A stretch of 64,000 bases of DNA from Leptodactylus fallax (lineage: Eukaryota > Chordata > Amphibia > Anura > Leptodactylidae): positions 4,865,501 through 4,929,500 of the forward strand of contig CAMRHE010000077.1 of the NCBI GenBank assembly GCA_947044405.1. Reading direction: 5' to 3'. This document shows positions 47,666 to 59,828 of this stretch, piece after piece. The position numbers were made by a program, and so were the translations under genes. The notes beneath the pieces are model-generated. The model was not told the origin of the DNA and ran no database searches. It saw only the letters and a list, made by a program, of their open reading frames with translations. The first letter of the stretch is position 1, and the number at the start of each line of letters is the position of its first letter.

Positions 47666-48046
47666 ACAGTTTTAGTTGCAGTTTTTTGGGTGCAAGGCAG
47701 AAGTGGATCCAGCTAGAAAGAGAAGTATAAGCTCTTCCTTTATATCTCTCACTCCTTTTAAATCCACTTCTGGCTTTGTCTCAAAATACTGCATGAAAAC
47801 GTACCACAAAAATGGCATTATTTGTCTTAAAAACACCGTAGGGTATTTTTTTACTTATTTTTGCTTGAGTCTGCATTGCTGTAATTTGCACCAAATTTAA
47901 CAAATGTTGCACAAATGTTTGATAAATCTGACACCTCTATAAGGATAACACTTCTGTCCTGAGATGTTACTCCACTGTCTATGACACTCACTTATTGGAG
48001 TGAGAGTGCAACAATTTTTGTGACTTTTTAAAAAGTTGCAGTTAGT

Positions 48047-48547
48047 AAAGGGGTATTCCCACGGACATAACCATTTTTAAATTTGTATATAATTAAGTTA
48101 AAAATTTTTGCAAATATAAGTAATTAAACATTTTGCAGAGTTTTAAAGATTTTCTCTCAATAGCTTGTGGTCACAAATTGTTGTCTTAATCGGTTGCCAG
48201 TGGATATGACTATGAATGCAAGAACTTTCTAAAGTCAGAAAATCAGCTATTATTTCCTTATTGTGGCCGGGATATCTTCTGATACATGTAGTGTCCCTGC
48301 CTGATAACCCAGCTACAATAAGAAAATCATGGCTGGATTCTTGGCAAGTCCCAGACCATAGAAAGTTTCTGCATCCGTGGTCGTATCCATTGGCAACCGA
48401 TCAAGACAGCAGACTATTACCACTAAGATAGTTAGAGAAAATCTTTAAAACTCTGCAGAATTTTTAACTACTTATATTTGCAAACATGTTTAACTTTTAA
48501 TTATCTACAAATATAGATATGATTATGTTCATGGGAATACCCCTTTA
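48047..48547. mobile_element. 500 bp near-perfect palindromic MITE
   Basis: Ends 'aaaggggtattcccac' and 'tgggaatacccctttaaa'. The arms are about 245 bp each and share 'gcagagttttaaagatttt', 'gatcggttgcca' and 'gggatatctt' with their inverses. Confidence 0.85.
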
Positions 48548-48550
48548 AAT

Positions 48551-49790
48551 CTGTAGAAAAGACAGCTAGACAGACCAGCCAGGTGCAAATGTGCTCAAAA
48601 AGTCCCAAAACTCCTATATAACAGTAGAGATCTGGGTGTTCGGGATCTCTCAGCATCATATCGCACTATAATACAGTGAGTAGCATACGGCCGTAGTCAG
48701 TCTGGGAAATATAGCCCTCATACAGACTGTCTTTCTGAGACAGAATATGTTCGTGTGCATGAGGCCTTACTCCATGTATTGGGGTCTATTATACCAGACA
48801 GCGTGGTTGTGTACAGTATATGGGTATATAGTGGTGGTGACAATTACAATTAATATAAACTAATAGGTGAACAATGATGTCACTATATTTGAAAATTCTT
48901 GAATATCAAAAGTCTGCTTCAGTATCAGGCATTGACTTCAGCTATAAGACGATACAAGGTGGATGAAACAAGTGCTCTCAATTAAATTAGAAGGTAGCAA
49001 TAGAAATGAGTCATCTCTAGGGCTTTGATGTTCGTCACTCATTGCAACGCTATTATTATTCTAGTGGTTTTATGGCAAGTTAAGGCCATATTGAGACTAG
49101 TGCCATAACTTCCATTTATAACAAAGCCATGACTTCCATGATGGACCTGTTTCCCAATGGATTCCAATCATTTATATTATTAAAGTGGCTTATCATATTT
49201 CTGATGCAAACTCTGCTATTCTTGTCATTAAAATAATGGAACCTTTCACAAAACTAAACACACTAAGACCTGCACATGACCACAATTGCGGATTCACACT
49301 TGCGGATCAAAGTACCGACACATGTATTTTTGTAGGCCCAGACACACGACCGCATTTTTTGCAGCTGTGTGTTTGTGCCATATACTATGATCGCAAATTA
49401 TGAAGAATATCCTATTTTTTTTTCTGCATTTGCGGCAGAGACCAGTGTAGGGAATCATACAAGATCTGTGATTGCAGATGACATACTGTTGTAATGCGGA
49501 TGTGTTTTTTTGCGAAATGCGGATCAATATTTGAGGACAGTAAATCCACTACAGTTGTGTAGTCTCCATTGTAGAGCATGTAAAATTAAATTTTTTTGTA
49601 GAGGCACAGATTGTGGCAAATAGAACCCGATGCAAAGCGTCTTCTATACTCCCCAACTAGCACATGCTATTCATAGTACTGCCGTGCCTAAGACTTTTGG
49701 GCTTCTCATACACATAACCAAGGTGGGACCAACCTCTTTAGTCAATACATTTAGTTCAGCTCATGAAATATGCTTAGGTACAAAGTTTTA
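48551..49790. other. unassigned, with a decayed repeat at 49280-49530
   Basis: The 49280-49530 part, rich in 'gcggat' and 'cgcaaa', looks like an old interspersed repeat. No gene seen. Confidence 0.3.
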
Positions 49791-49950
49791 GGCAGGGACT
49801 CCATGTTGCTAATACGAAGCGTTTTGGCTGCGGCAGAAAAGCCACAGCACAAAACGCTGCGTATTACAGTCCCTGCCAAGTGGATGGGATTCTGGCTAAT
49901 CCCATCCACACATTGCAGAAAAGTATCCGCAGCTAAAAATGCTTGGTTCC
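49791..49950. mobile_element. partial GGCCCCACGT-family MITE
   Basis: Contains 'gtggatgggattctggc' and 'catccacacattgcag' as an inverted pair, plus a short 'aaaacgctgcgtatta' dyad. Confidence 0.5.
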
Positions 49951-50999
49951 ATATAACACAATACAGCACATTATTCCTGAGATCGTCTACTACTGATATC
50001 CTGAGTGCTACTTATCCGTCTTTCCTTCCACTGTCTGGCTCAATGGATGTTATTTGTTAATGAGACTAATCCTGCTTCCTTCCATCGCTCCATCTTGATA
50101 TGGATGTCCTAAGGCTAAAGCACATCCTCCCAGCCCTATTCTCAAAGATTTCTTATCACGACACATGGCCTCTCCCTGCGCATTGTGAAAGCGGCCAAGA
50201 ACTTGAAGCTCTAACAGAATTGCTGTATGTTCAGTCAGAGGCTACACCCATGCCCCTGTTCTCATTTTGGCAGACATACCTGTTTTCCCATTTTGTGGGG
50301 GTATAATTTGCTGCACAGTTAAAATATATGAGATGTAATCTACATGAATATTTCATGCTCTATTGCTTTGATAGTGTATCCTTAGTTTACCCGGGCCGCC
50401 ATGTTTTAAACAGTCTCTGTCAAAAGTAATAGTTTATGATATGCTGTATATATGCTGTATATTACCTTGTAATTCAGATAAATTATATTTCATCATTTTT
50501 TTGTCTATTTTTGAGAACCTTTTACTTTCAAGTATATGAGGGAAGATTTATTATGACTGGTATTTTCAACGCCAGTCTTCATAATCCATGAGCCAGATGA
50601 ATTATAAATGATAATCCATATCATTTATGATGAGGTCCACGTTTCCTCCTAATGTGGCTCACCATCCACCTGGAAGGAGATTTCCAACATCATTTACACC
50701 AAACTTTTGGGATAAATATTAAATTTGCACAGCCTTCCAAAAGCCATAACATTTTATTTTTCCATTCACAGAGCAGTATGAGGGCTTATTTTTTGTGGGA
50801 CAAATTGTACTTCGTAATGGTAACATTTAATATTCTCTACGATGTATTGAAAAAAAATTCAGAAGAGGAGGAAATAGAGAAAAACTGCGTTGATTTTATT
50901 ATGGGCTTCATTTTTATGGAGTTCATTTTGCAGCCAAAATTACATGGTAGATGTAGTAAGGTACATAAGGAAATAACCATCACACAGAGGAATTTGCCA
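49951..50999. other. unassigned with old repeats
   Basis: 50521-50640 ('tcatttatgatgagg' dyad) and 50750-50960 ('gagggcttattttttgtggg') look like old interspersed repeats. No coding gene recognised. Confidence 0.3.
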
Positions 51000-51240
51000 G
51001 GTATTTGGGAGCGGATTCCAGCCCCGAATCCACGTCAGAGTCTGCCTCTCATTCTTTTCAACAGGAGGCAGAGATCACAGCAAGTCGCTGAAACAATAAG
51101 CGTCCTGCTCGATTGTGCAGCAGATGCCGCAGTTTGAAACCTTCTGCTGATTAGGCCCATTCATCTGGGCCTAATCAGCATCGAAAGCCACGATGGAACG
51201 CTGATGCCCTGTTTTGGCATCCTGTCGTACCTAGACCGTG
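51000..51240. mobile_element. interspersed repeat related to 58803-59140
   Basis: 'tttgggagcggatt', 'gcgtcctgctcgat', 'gcagcaga' and 'cattcatctgggcctaa' match the inverse of the later copy. Confidence 0.65.
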
Positions 51241-51285
51241 GCTGAATATTATGGTACATGATTGCCTCCGCTTTCCCTTCAGCAG

Positions 51286-51612
51286 CACATGGGCCCTCCT
51301 AGAGACTAAGCGTGGCCACTATGGGACATTATACTGTATGGAGGTTTCTGTGGGACATTACACTATGTGGAGGGGCGACTAAGGGACATTATACTTGGTG
51401 AAGGGGCCACTGTGGAACATTATACTGTGTGTAAATGGAGCCTCATACAATGCAGGTGGCCAGTTAAGGTCAGCGTTTTACCATGTGGGGGCCAGTAAAG
51501 GGGGCATTTTACTGTGTGGGCGACAGGTAAGGGAGCGATGTGTCGTGTGGGGGCGTGGGGTTTCAAGTCAAAAGTTTGCTATGAGATCCAGGTTTTGCTA
51601 GTTACACCCCTG
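51286..51612. mobile_element. hAT-type element remnant with minisatellite
   Basis: The right end 'ctagttacacccctg' is typical of hAT MITEs and is followed by TGTGCATC. I could not find a matching left duplication. The units 'ccactatgggacattatac' at about 51310-51430 match the array at 18480-18725. Confidence 0.5.
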
Positions 51613-51620
51613 TGTGCATC

Positions 51621-53040
51621 TACAGTATGTTATCGCTGCAGGAGGTAAGTAGAGAATGGTGAGGACCACTGTAGTGCAGTGAAGGCTTTAAAGAAGAAAG
51701 TGTAGGCCTTTTCATTCATTATTTTCCCTAATCTGGGCCAGATGTTGTAAATCTTCAATAATCCCTTTAACAAGTCCCTATCTTGACATGGTTATAAGAC
51801 TGTAAGTAAGATAATAGACAATTTTCATGTCCTTTACATTTCATTTCCCCTATAGTTATTAATATTGTGTAGTGTTTTCTCCACTAGTAATTACCCAGTT
51901 TGTCTGTAAATTATTAGCTTAAAATACAAGTATGTTCTTTGTTTTATAGCCTGTGACGAAGAAATAATTACCAGGCAGAGACCGAGCCAGAGACTTGAGG
52001 TTCGTTAGTTAATTAGTATTATTATAATTATTATTAAGTATAACATGAATTGACAGGGCACCTGCGTCTGCCCCTTTATTAGACGATGAAGTGGATGTGA
52101 CTGGTGCTTGTCGGCTCTAGACGCAAAATCATTGAAGATGTAATTCTATTAGCCAAAGATTTGACCAAACAGGTTAGCTGAATAATGTTACAGTAGCTTA
52201 TGTGTGTTACATCCCCAGTGACTATAACTGTGAACTATAGGCATATAGGATCATATATCATGGAAATAGATTTCCTGCTATGACCTAAGGAAATAATATT
52301 TTACAGCATATTACACAATTACAGCTGGTAAGATCTATGATCACGCACAAAAAGCAGAAGGCTGATGTTTAGATGGGACAATTTATTGTAAAACAGATTG
52401 CTTTGAGCTTGTATAAAGATTGATACAATGACAAGTGATTGGGCTTGTTAAAAAAAAATTTGTCAGAACACCTACATTATACCTAATTTGCTTTGCTAAA
52501 CAATCATTTAATAGACAATTATTTACATGGCCCAACCAGCTGACAACTGGCCATGATATCAATGAGTTCCCACACAGAGCAGTTTAAAGGGACAAGTTGC
52601 CATCTGGCTGCAGTTTAAGGATAGGGACACATGGGATATCCCACAATGGTTGAAGCCACAGTGGCCTGCCATGAGTCCTAGGCTGCTGGCCCGGGTCTCT
52701 ATCTTTGCATTGACATGCTGCAGGTTTAAAACCCGCAGCACAAGACACTTTGCACTTCAGTTTTTTTCTGCGGTGTTTGGATGGGATTTGTTTACATTGT
52801 AGCAGGCTAGCCATTGTGGCTATACCATTGTGATCTCGCCCCCCAGCCCAGCCTAAAGTGAAATCTGTCACTAGGTTTATGAATAACTTTTATAATGCTT
52901 GGACATCTCTCCTGCATGATGGCCATATGTCCTAATAGTGCATAATAACAGGAGCGTTCATGGATGAGACATGCCATTGACATACCACCAGTAAAATCAA
53001 GAAGTCTCTTACCGTTACTTCATGGACTAGGAAACCCTCC
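51621..53040. other. unassigned DNA
   Basis: No gene or repeat boundary defined. Confidence 0.3.
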
Positions 53041-53388
53041 TAAGGCCTCCCTGTATAGCGGGCTGCGGGAAAACCGCGGCGGCAAAGCATCACAGTTTTT
53101 CCCGCAGCACTTTTTGCACAAAGTCTACAGAGGTTTCCTCTGCAGACGTTCTGCTTCAATTATACTTATAGGGAAACCGCTGGAGATTCTGTAGGTATAA
53201 TTGACATGCTGTGATTTCCAAACCAGCAGCGGTTTTGGAAATCACAGCGTGTATTTTTTCGCAAGGTGTGGATGGGATTCGCTAGAATCCCATCCACCTT
53301 GCTGTGATTGTAATACACCATGTTTTTTTCTGCAGCATTTCCACTGCGGACAAATCGCCGCATTTACAGCGTGTGGGGCCCCGGCCTA
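53041..53388. mobile_element. GGCCCCACGT-family MITE, long form
   Basis: About 348 bp. Contains 'cttcaattatacttatag', 'cgctagaatcccatccacc' and the right end 'gtgtggggccccggccta'. It is the best uninterrupted guide to the split copy at 43631-45736. Confidence 0.78.
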
Positions 53389-54765
53389 AAAACCAAGGCC
53401 TCTTTCTTCAAGAACTAGTTGGGCACTCCAGCTTTGAAAACTTCAGATAGAAACTCAAGAAGTTTACTTTGTCATTATACTTTCCAAAGCGAATATTATT
53501 TTTGGCTGCATTTGTTAACCATTCATCTTCATTGTATTTGCTCAGCAAAACATAAAGTACCAAAAAAGTGATATGTAAAAGAAATAAAAGTCACAAAATG
53601 ACCTATTGTTTTAAATGGAGTTTTGATGTCATTCAGGTGTGTTATTCATAATGTTTCTAGCTATATTTCATGCTGTTATTAATCCTTAAAACTTCCTGAA
53701 CTATTGCAGTGTTCACACAGTCCACTAAGCACCCACAACAGACAAAAAAGTCATTTTTTGTAGAGTTTACTTGCGCTGTGTACAGGGTCAGCAGTCATCT
53801 CAGTATTATCAGAGAGCGGGATTACATCTAAAGGTAACATCTCTAGATTCATGGATGCAGCGCAGTTTTTTGTGCTGAAGTGAGCACAGAACAGATGAGA
53901 AGAATCAGCGAGTCCTTCCTTTATGCTAATCTTTCCTTTTGGCTTGTAAATGGACAGATTACACTTTATCACACCATCGACAACAGAAGATAGTGACCAC
54001 TCAGAAACCCTCACTCCTCTGATTCCTGATACGTAACATACATTGTCTTGCCCAGATAGCTGCAGTACAACAAATCCTTGGAGCTGCTGTTTACAGATTG
54101 AGCCCCCATAATATACATATCATATAGATTCTGAACATAAAACTAATGAGAAAATATAGAATGATTCAAGATTTATTTTATATTCTGATTTAAATTAGTA
54201 AAACATAAGGTGATAGATTCCCTTTAATAGAACATTGTTGGAAGTGCTGTGTATTTTTGGCTATGTGCAATGTAGCATAGATGGGCAAGTAGACGGCTAG
54301 CAGGGGAACCTTTTGTCTCCATGCTAATTTTTTCTTTAAAGACCAAATATAGTATGATGTGATCCTCCAGACCAGGTGTGCTCCTTCTACTCTGACAGTT
54401 TTGGATTCCATCTTGTAATTCTTCAAAAATGAGTCATGTCTCACACAAGTGACATCATAGATAGATCCTCAGAAGTTATATTTGAAAAACATGAAGTTAC
54501 TAGTTTCATCAATTGTAGGGTTCTTTTCACAGGATCTATTTCATATGTAAAATACATGTGTGTTGGCTTGCAAAGCATTTTCCCCAGTCACCCCACCCGC
54601 CACCCCAAATCCATGAGTTGCTCTTTTCTATGAAGTTGCAAAAGAACGATTATGTAAAGCTATGGATGTATCATTCATTGAAGGTTGCATGGAGGCCAGG
54701 TTGGATTGCAGCAGACTTGCAGAGGTTATGTGCATTTAGTCATGAATCACAAAAATTTACCCCTT
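53389..54765. other. unassigned DNA
   Basis: No gene recognised. 'gattccctttaata' near 54218 is a relic MITE end. Confidence 0.3.
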
Positions 54766-55111
54766 GAGGCTAAAGCTCCACGTAGTGAAGCGCAGCAAAA
54801 TTCACATTACGTTTTCTTTTTCTGCAGCGTTTTTAACAGAAACTCCACAGGGTTTTCCTTTGCAGACTTTTCCTTTCTGCTCCTAATATACCTATACGGA
54901 AAACGCCTGCATTTTTGTAGTTATAATTGATATGCTGTGATTTTCAAAAATGTTTTTGAAAACACAGCTTTTCTGCAGTGGATTTTTTTCTGCAATGTGT
55001 GGATGGGATTAGCCAGAATCTTATCCACTTTGCAGGTACTGTAAAAACACTGTGTTTTTTGCCACAGCGTTTCTGCCACGGACCACGTTGCGTTTGTGGG
55101 GCACCAGCCTG
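54766..55111. mobile_element. GGCCCCACGT-family MITE, long form, diverged
   Basis: Left 'gaggctaaagctccacgtag' and right 'tttgtggggcaccagcctga', with 'aatatacctatacggaaaac' inside. Confidence 0.7.
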
Positions 55112-55583
55112 AGACTCTGTTACACTAATGTCACAAATTCTGTTTACAATGGACACTTTGATGCTGCTAAGGATCCATTTTCCAACCTCCTTAATTGGTC
55201 ACAAGTGGCTTCTTTACATTTATTATAATCATTTGGAGTTTTAGCATTTTTGACGGAACAAAAAGTTGTGTATTATAAACTATTTTTCCCAGAAGCCATG
55301 AATGGGAACAGAGCTTTAAAGCAGAAATACCTAGGGGAATTAGTATAGCTGAAATTCTAGAATAAATTTGAGTGGTTGGGTAGCAGGAGATACCCTACTT
55401 GTATAAACCTTTAAAGATGTTGACATATACCAGCCCTTCCTTATCATACTGATTTGGGTATCAGCTCAGCAGACTATACCCATCTTAAATCCACCAAAGT
55501 TAACAGCAGAGCCTTGAGTCAATAGATCAACTCTCACATGGGGAGTTGGGGTGCTAACTGTATGAGGGATCTCTGGGACTTCT
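55112..55583. other. unassigned DNA
   Basis: Nothing recognised. Confidence 0.3.
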
Positions 55584-55591
55584 CTGACAAG

Positions 55592-57349
55592 CAGGGCTGG
55601 CATTGGGGGGGGCAAACTGGGCAGATGCCCAGGGCCCCAAAACCCACAGGGGCCCCCAGTGGATCCGGGGCACCAGACGTTTCACTTGGTGCCTCCGATC
55701 ATGGGAGCAACACTTTCAACTGAAGCGGAATCTGATACAGTTGAAACCTGTCATCTATTGTCAAGACACAGTATAATGCGCACCTAACATCTTGACACAG
55801 GCTGCGCAATAACGTCATTGCATCACGCAGCCTGTGCCAGACCTACAGACTTTATTAGCTTCAGTCGTTACGGGATCAGGTTAGGTGAGTATAAGATTTT
55901 TATTATTTTTCTGGGAAACAGACGGGAATTAAAGCTGAAAAGGGGCACTGTAACAAATAAGAGGCGCTATAATAAGGGGGCACTAGAACTGAAGGGGAAA
56001 CTATAATAAGGAAAAAGAGGAGACTAGAATTAATAAGGTGGCACTATAATAAGGGGAATTAATAAGAAGGCACTATAATAAGGGGGCACTATAATAAGGG
56101 GCAACTAATGAGGGAGAAATAATAAGGCACTTTAATAAGGGGGCACAATAATAAGGGAAAACTAATAAGAAGGCACTATAATAAGGGGGAACTAATAAGG
56201 GGGCACTATGATAAGGAGGAACTAGAACTAGTAAAGGGGCACCGTAATAAGGGGGAAATAATAAGGAGGCACTATAACAAAAAAGTACTATAGTTGATAA
56301 GGGGCACTATAATATAATTGTTGCTACTGTAATATATGAGGAGACACTATTACCTATTAGATGGTACAAAGTGGATCATTATTATTCTGTGGAGGCACAA
56401 AGAGGGTTGTACTGTTTACAAAAAGGGAGAGTTATTAACAATAATATCCCTTTTCTGCCCCAAAGCAGTAATAATTAATTTTTTGCCCCCACATAATAAT
56501 AATGCCCACCTTTATTAATTTGGAAAGGGCACAGAGGTGGGCATTGTTAGTGTGTAGTGGGCAGAGAGGGTCATTATTACTTTGCAGGGGCATGACGGTG
56601 GGAATTATTACCATGGGCATCATTACTGTGTAGGGTCACAGAGGGCAGCTTTAATACCATGGGAGGCATTAGTAAATCATTATTTTAATTATATAATCAA
56701 ATTTGATTATGATAAAAGTGTGTGGCCACCATTATTCTATTGAGTACAAAAGTTGGCAGTATTACCGTGGTGCATTTGTACCATCTGCAGCACAACTAAT
56801 GTTTTGGGCAAAATATGAGGCACTATCTGGCATTATGTGTGATTAGGGGCAACAGAGCATCTGCGTAGAAGAGGTATCTGTCACTGTTTTGTGGCAATAT
56901 TGATTTTCGTATAGTGGCAGTAACAGTATGGGGGTATTATTAAGGCTATGTTCACACTAGTGCTCATTCTGTGTTCGGTGTTTCCGTACCTGAATCCGCT
57001 TAAAAATGTGAAGAGAAAAGTCCTATAATCAGGACTCTTCTCCGCATTTTTCGGGCAGAAACCCGGCATTGTATAGAGGTATCATTGGTAACATTAGTGC
57101 ATGGGGTGCTTTCTTCCATAACAGTATGGACATAATATGTACATTTGTTTTTTGTATAGCATTATTATTCAATAAAGATATATGTCTTATAAAATCCTAA
57201 CAAATACCCTAATGTTAGAAATCAATTTAGCAGCACTCTGCACAGTGTGTACCAACTGAATGCGTTTGTTTTGTTGGAACAATATGTGAGAATTTGGGGC
57301 CCCACTTTTAATTTTGCCCAGGGCCACACTTTGTCTAAAACCGGCCCTG
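55592..57349. mobile_element. hAT-type non-autonomous element, 1758 bp
   Basis: Exact 8 bp duplication CTGACAAG (55584-55591 and 57350-57357). The ends are CAGGGCTGG and inverse CAGGGCCGG, followed on both sides by 'gcccagggcc' motifs. Contains a palindrome around TAACGTCA (about 55790-55845), irregular 'ggcactataataagggg' tandem units (about 55940-56310), and a small nested MITE at about 56945-57067. No transposase. Confidence 0.83.
55940..56310. repeat. irregular tandem repeat, GGGGCACTATAATAA-type
   Basis: Many units of 16-20 bp with variable insert words ('aactaat', 'gaaataat'). Confidence 0.75.
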
Positions 57350-57357
57350 CTGACAAG

Positions 57358-58802
57358 AACTCACAAACTTGACTGTGAAAACATGATATCATTCTTATAT
57401 TACTTTTAATGGTAGTAAAATTACAATAGTCATTCACACCAGATTTGCTGAGTCTTTGTTTTAACTGTTATAACCACCTTACCCGGCAGGTTAACCCTTT
57501 GCCAGAACTGTCTAATCCTAATTTCTTTACTATGTAATACCTTGCTATAAGATATAACTATGCTTTCCATCATGGGTCTTAACAGTATAACCTAAAGGGA
57601 TACTTATATACAGGAAGAAACCCTTGAGATGTGAATAGATCTGTCAGATTAATATAAACCTTCCCTCTGGTGGGTCTTCATATACTTATGGATCACACCA
57701 AGAAGTCTACAGAATACACAAGTAAATTCCCAGGAGTAAAACAGGTTATATGTGTTGGCTCACAGGAAGAAGTTGTATTAGTGATACTGGGTTAATGATC
57801 ATTTTTAGTTGTGAGCCAATGGCTAATGAACAGTGAGTGGGGGAAGGGGGTGGCCACTGCTGTGTATTTTGGTGCCATTGCCAATTTAATAGTGCTGCAG
57901 AGTCATCATGCGCACTTCTGATCTGGAATTTTTTGGAGAGACAGCAGTATGATGATTCTCTAAATGGGCAGAATCCTGTTGCGCCTTTTGGCTGTATGGT
58001 GGGTTCGTGCCTTTTGCACCGCTTGAAGCACCGCCTATGTGCTCTGTGGCATCATGCTTTTGTGTCCCACTGGGGCAGGAAAGTCTCCATATAAAAGGAG
58101 GTTTACCTGCAGTTATGGGTACATCAGTACATTTTTCTGATTTTCCATTTGTTTTAGTGTGCCAAAATTACTCACTTCTACGGTAACGTAGATTCACAAA
58201 ATCCCTGGCAACAAATTGTTTATCCTTCATATTCTCAGATTAGATTATACAATGTCCATATTTTACATTTGTCTACATTCAGTCATAATTTAAAAACCCT
58301 AAATGTTCATCTGATATATCGAGATCCATGTGAACATTTCAACAGATACATAACATTATGTAATTCACATGTGTAGAATTCACATTCCGTTACCTTTAAT
58401 AGGATGATAAATTGGTGTAGCGAGGGGGAGTAGATAATCCTTGACCATTACCCTATATTCACATGGCTGTGAAAATCAGGCTTATTTATTGTGATTGGTG
58501 GAGTTATCTTTTATTGTAATCCTGCCTTTGATAATAATAACTACTACTAATAATAACTACTGAAAATTGAGAAGAATAGTAACTGTCAGAATATTGTGAG
58601 ACCTAAATTGTTGTCCAATAAAAAACATCCAAAACCAAAAAAATTGTCAAAAAAACAATTAACATAAAACTTTATTCATGTTCTGATGACACATTCCCTT
58701 TAAATAAATGTGAATATTCTGCAATACCAGGAATAGGGCAGTGCAGTGTATGGAGGCTTATTTTTCAGGCAATGTTCATACTGGCAAACAAGCCATCTAG
58801 TA
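57358..58802. other. unassigned DNA
   Basis: No gene or repeat end recognised. A TAA/CTA-rich simple tract lies at 58528-58560. Confidence 0.3.
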
Positions 58803-59140
58803 AGGCTAGGTTCACAATGTGGAAAATGAAGAGAAATTCCTTTCCATTTTCCACTGTCGTATTTGGCCGCGGGATTGCCGCGACGGAATGCAGATGCAGG
58901 TCATCGACATTCCGTTGCTGCTTTCTTCTGCTGGTTAGGCCCAGATGAATGGGGATAATCATCAGTGACTACAGAGTCACAGAATCTGCTGCAAGATCGA
59001 GCAGGACGCTGATTTTTTCTGCATCCTACTGCGATCTCTGCCTTCCACTGAAAACAATGTTAGGCAGATTTGGGACAGAATCTGCCACAGATTCGGGGAC
59101 AGAATCCGCTCCCAAATCCCTCCATATTAAACTAACCTAA
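58803..59140. mobile_element. interspersed repeat with GCTAGGTTCACAA end
   Basis: Left 'ggctaggttcacaatgtgg'. The body matches the inverse of 51000-51240. The terminus is shared with the MITE at 4142-4383. Confidence 0.65.
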
Positions 59141-59355
59141 CTCTGCTCTGTACTGGTGAGGAGTAGGCACACTGAAACAGTGCTCCCTACAGATAGGTGT
59201 CACTGGTTTAGTATAATCTAACTTGACAGGTAAAACTAAAGAGGCTTCCTTTCATTTTAGCGATTGGTGGGGATATAAGCAGTAGGATCTCTACTATAAG
59301 CAAGTGATGTGATAAATCATCTCTTACTGAGTTGAGAAATTACCTTTATGAACTA

Positions 59356-59828
59356 TTAAAGGGAATCTGTCAGATCAATCTGGGACACTAAACCACCCAC
59401 AGATCCTTATAGACCTGGGGTTTAGTGTACCAAATCGCCCTGTTGTAATGCAATCCGCAGGCGCATTAAAAATAAAAAACCTTTATACTTACCTAGAGAA
59501 GGGTCCGATGAGCGCTGTTCGACGAGAACAGTCCGGCTTATTCATGAGCTTCTTCATTGGCACACCTCCCGGCACCCATGCTGTTCTTCAGTGAAGCCAA
59601 AGATGGACACCCCGGCATACGCACTGAAGTCGAGGTGTACTCCTCTAGCTTCATTGAAGAACTGCGCAGGCGCGTGGAGTACAGCGGCAGGGGGAGTATA
59701 AAGCTTTTTTATTTTTAATGCGGCCATGGATTGCATTATAACAGGGTGATTTGGGACACTAAACACCAGGTCAATATGGACGTGTGGATGGTTTAGTGTC
59801 CCAAATTGCCCTGACAGATTCCCTTTAA
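59356..59828. mobile_element. 473 bp palindromic MITE, TTAAAGGGAATCTGTCAG family
   Basis: Ends 'ttaaagggaatctgtcag' and 'ctgacagattccctttaa'. The arms also share 'gggacactaaac' and 'caatccgcaggcgcatta' against 'taatgcggccatggattg'. Confidence 0.85.

Noticed and set aside
51000..51240. coding-like frame of the 161-codon open stretch ending at 51137
   Set aside because: It passes through two interspersed repeats, one of which recurs inverted at 58803-59140. The frame is not conserved there.
51105..51620. pairing TGTGCAGC near 51114 with TGTGCATC at 51613 as a hAT target duplication
   Set aside because: The first site lies inside another repeat and is not followed by a hAT-like end. The match is partial.
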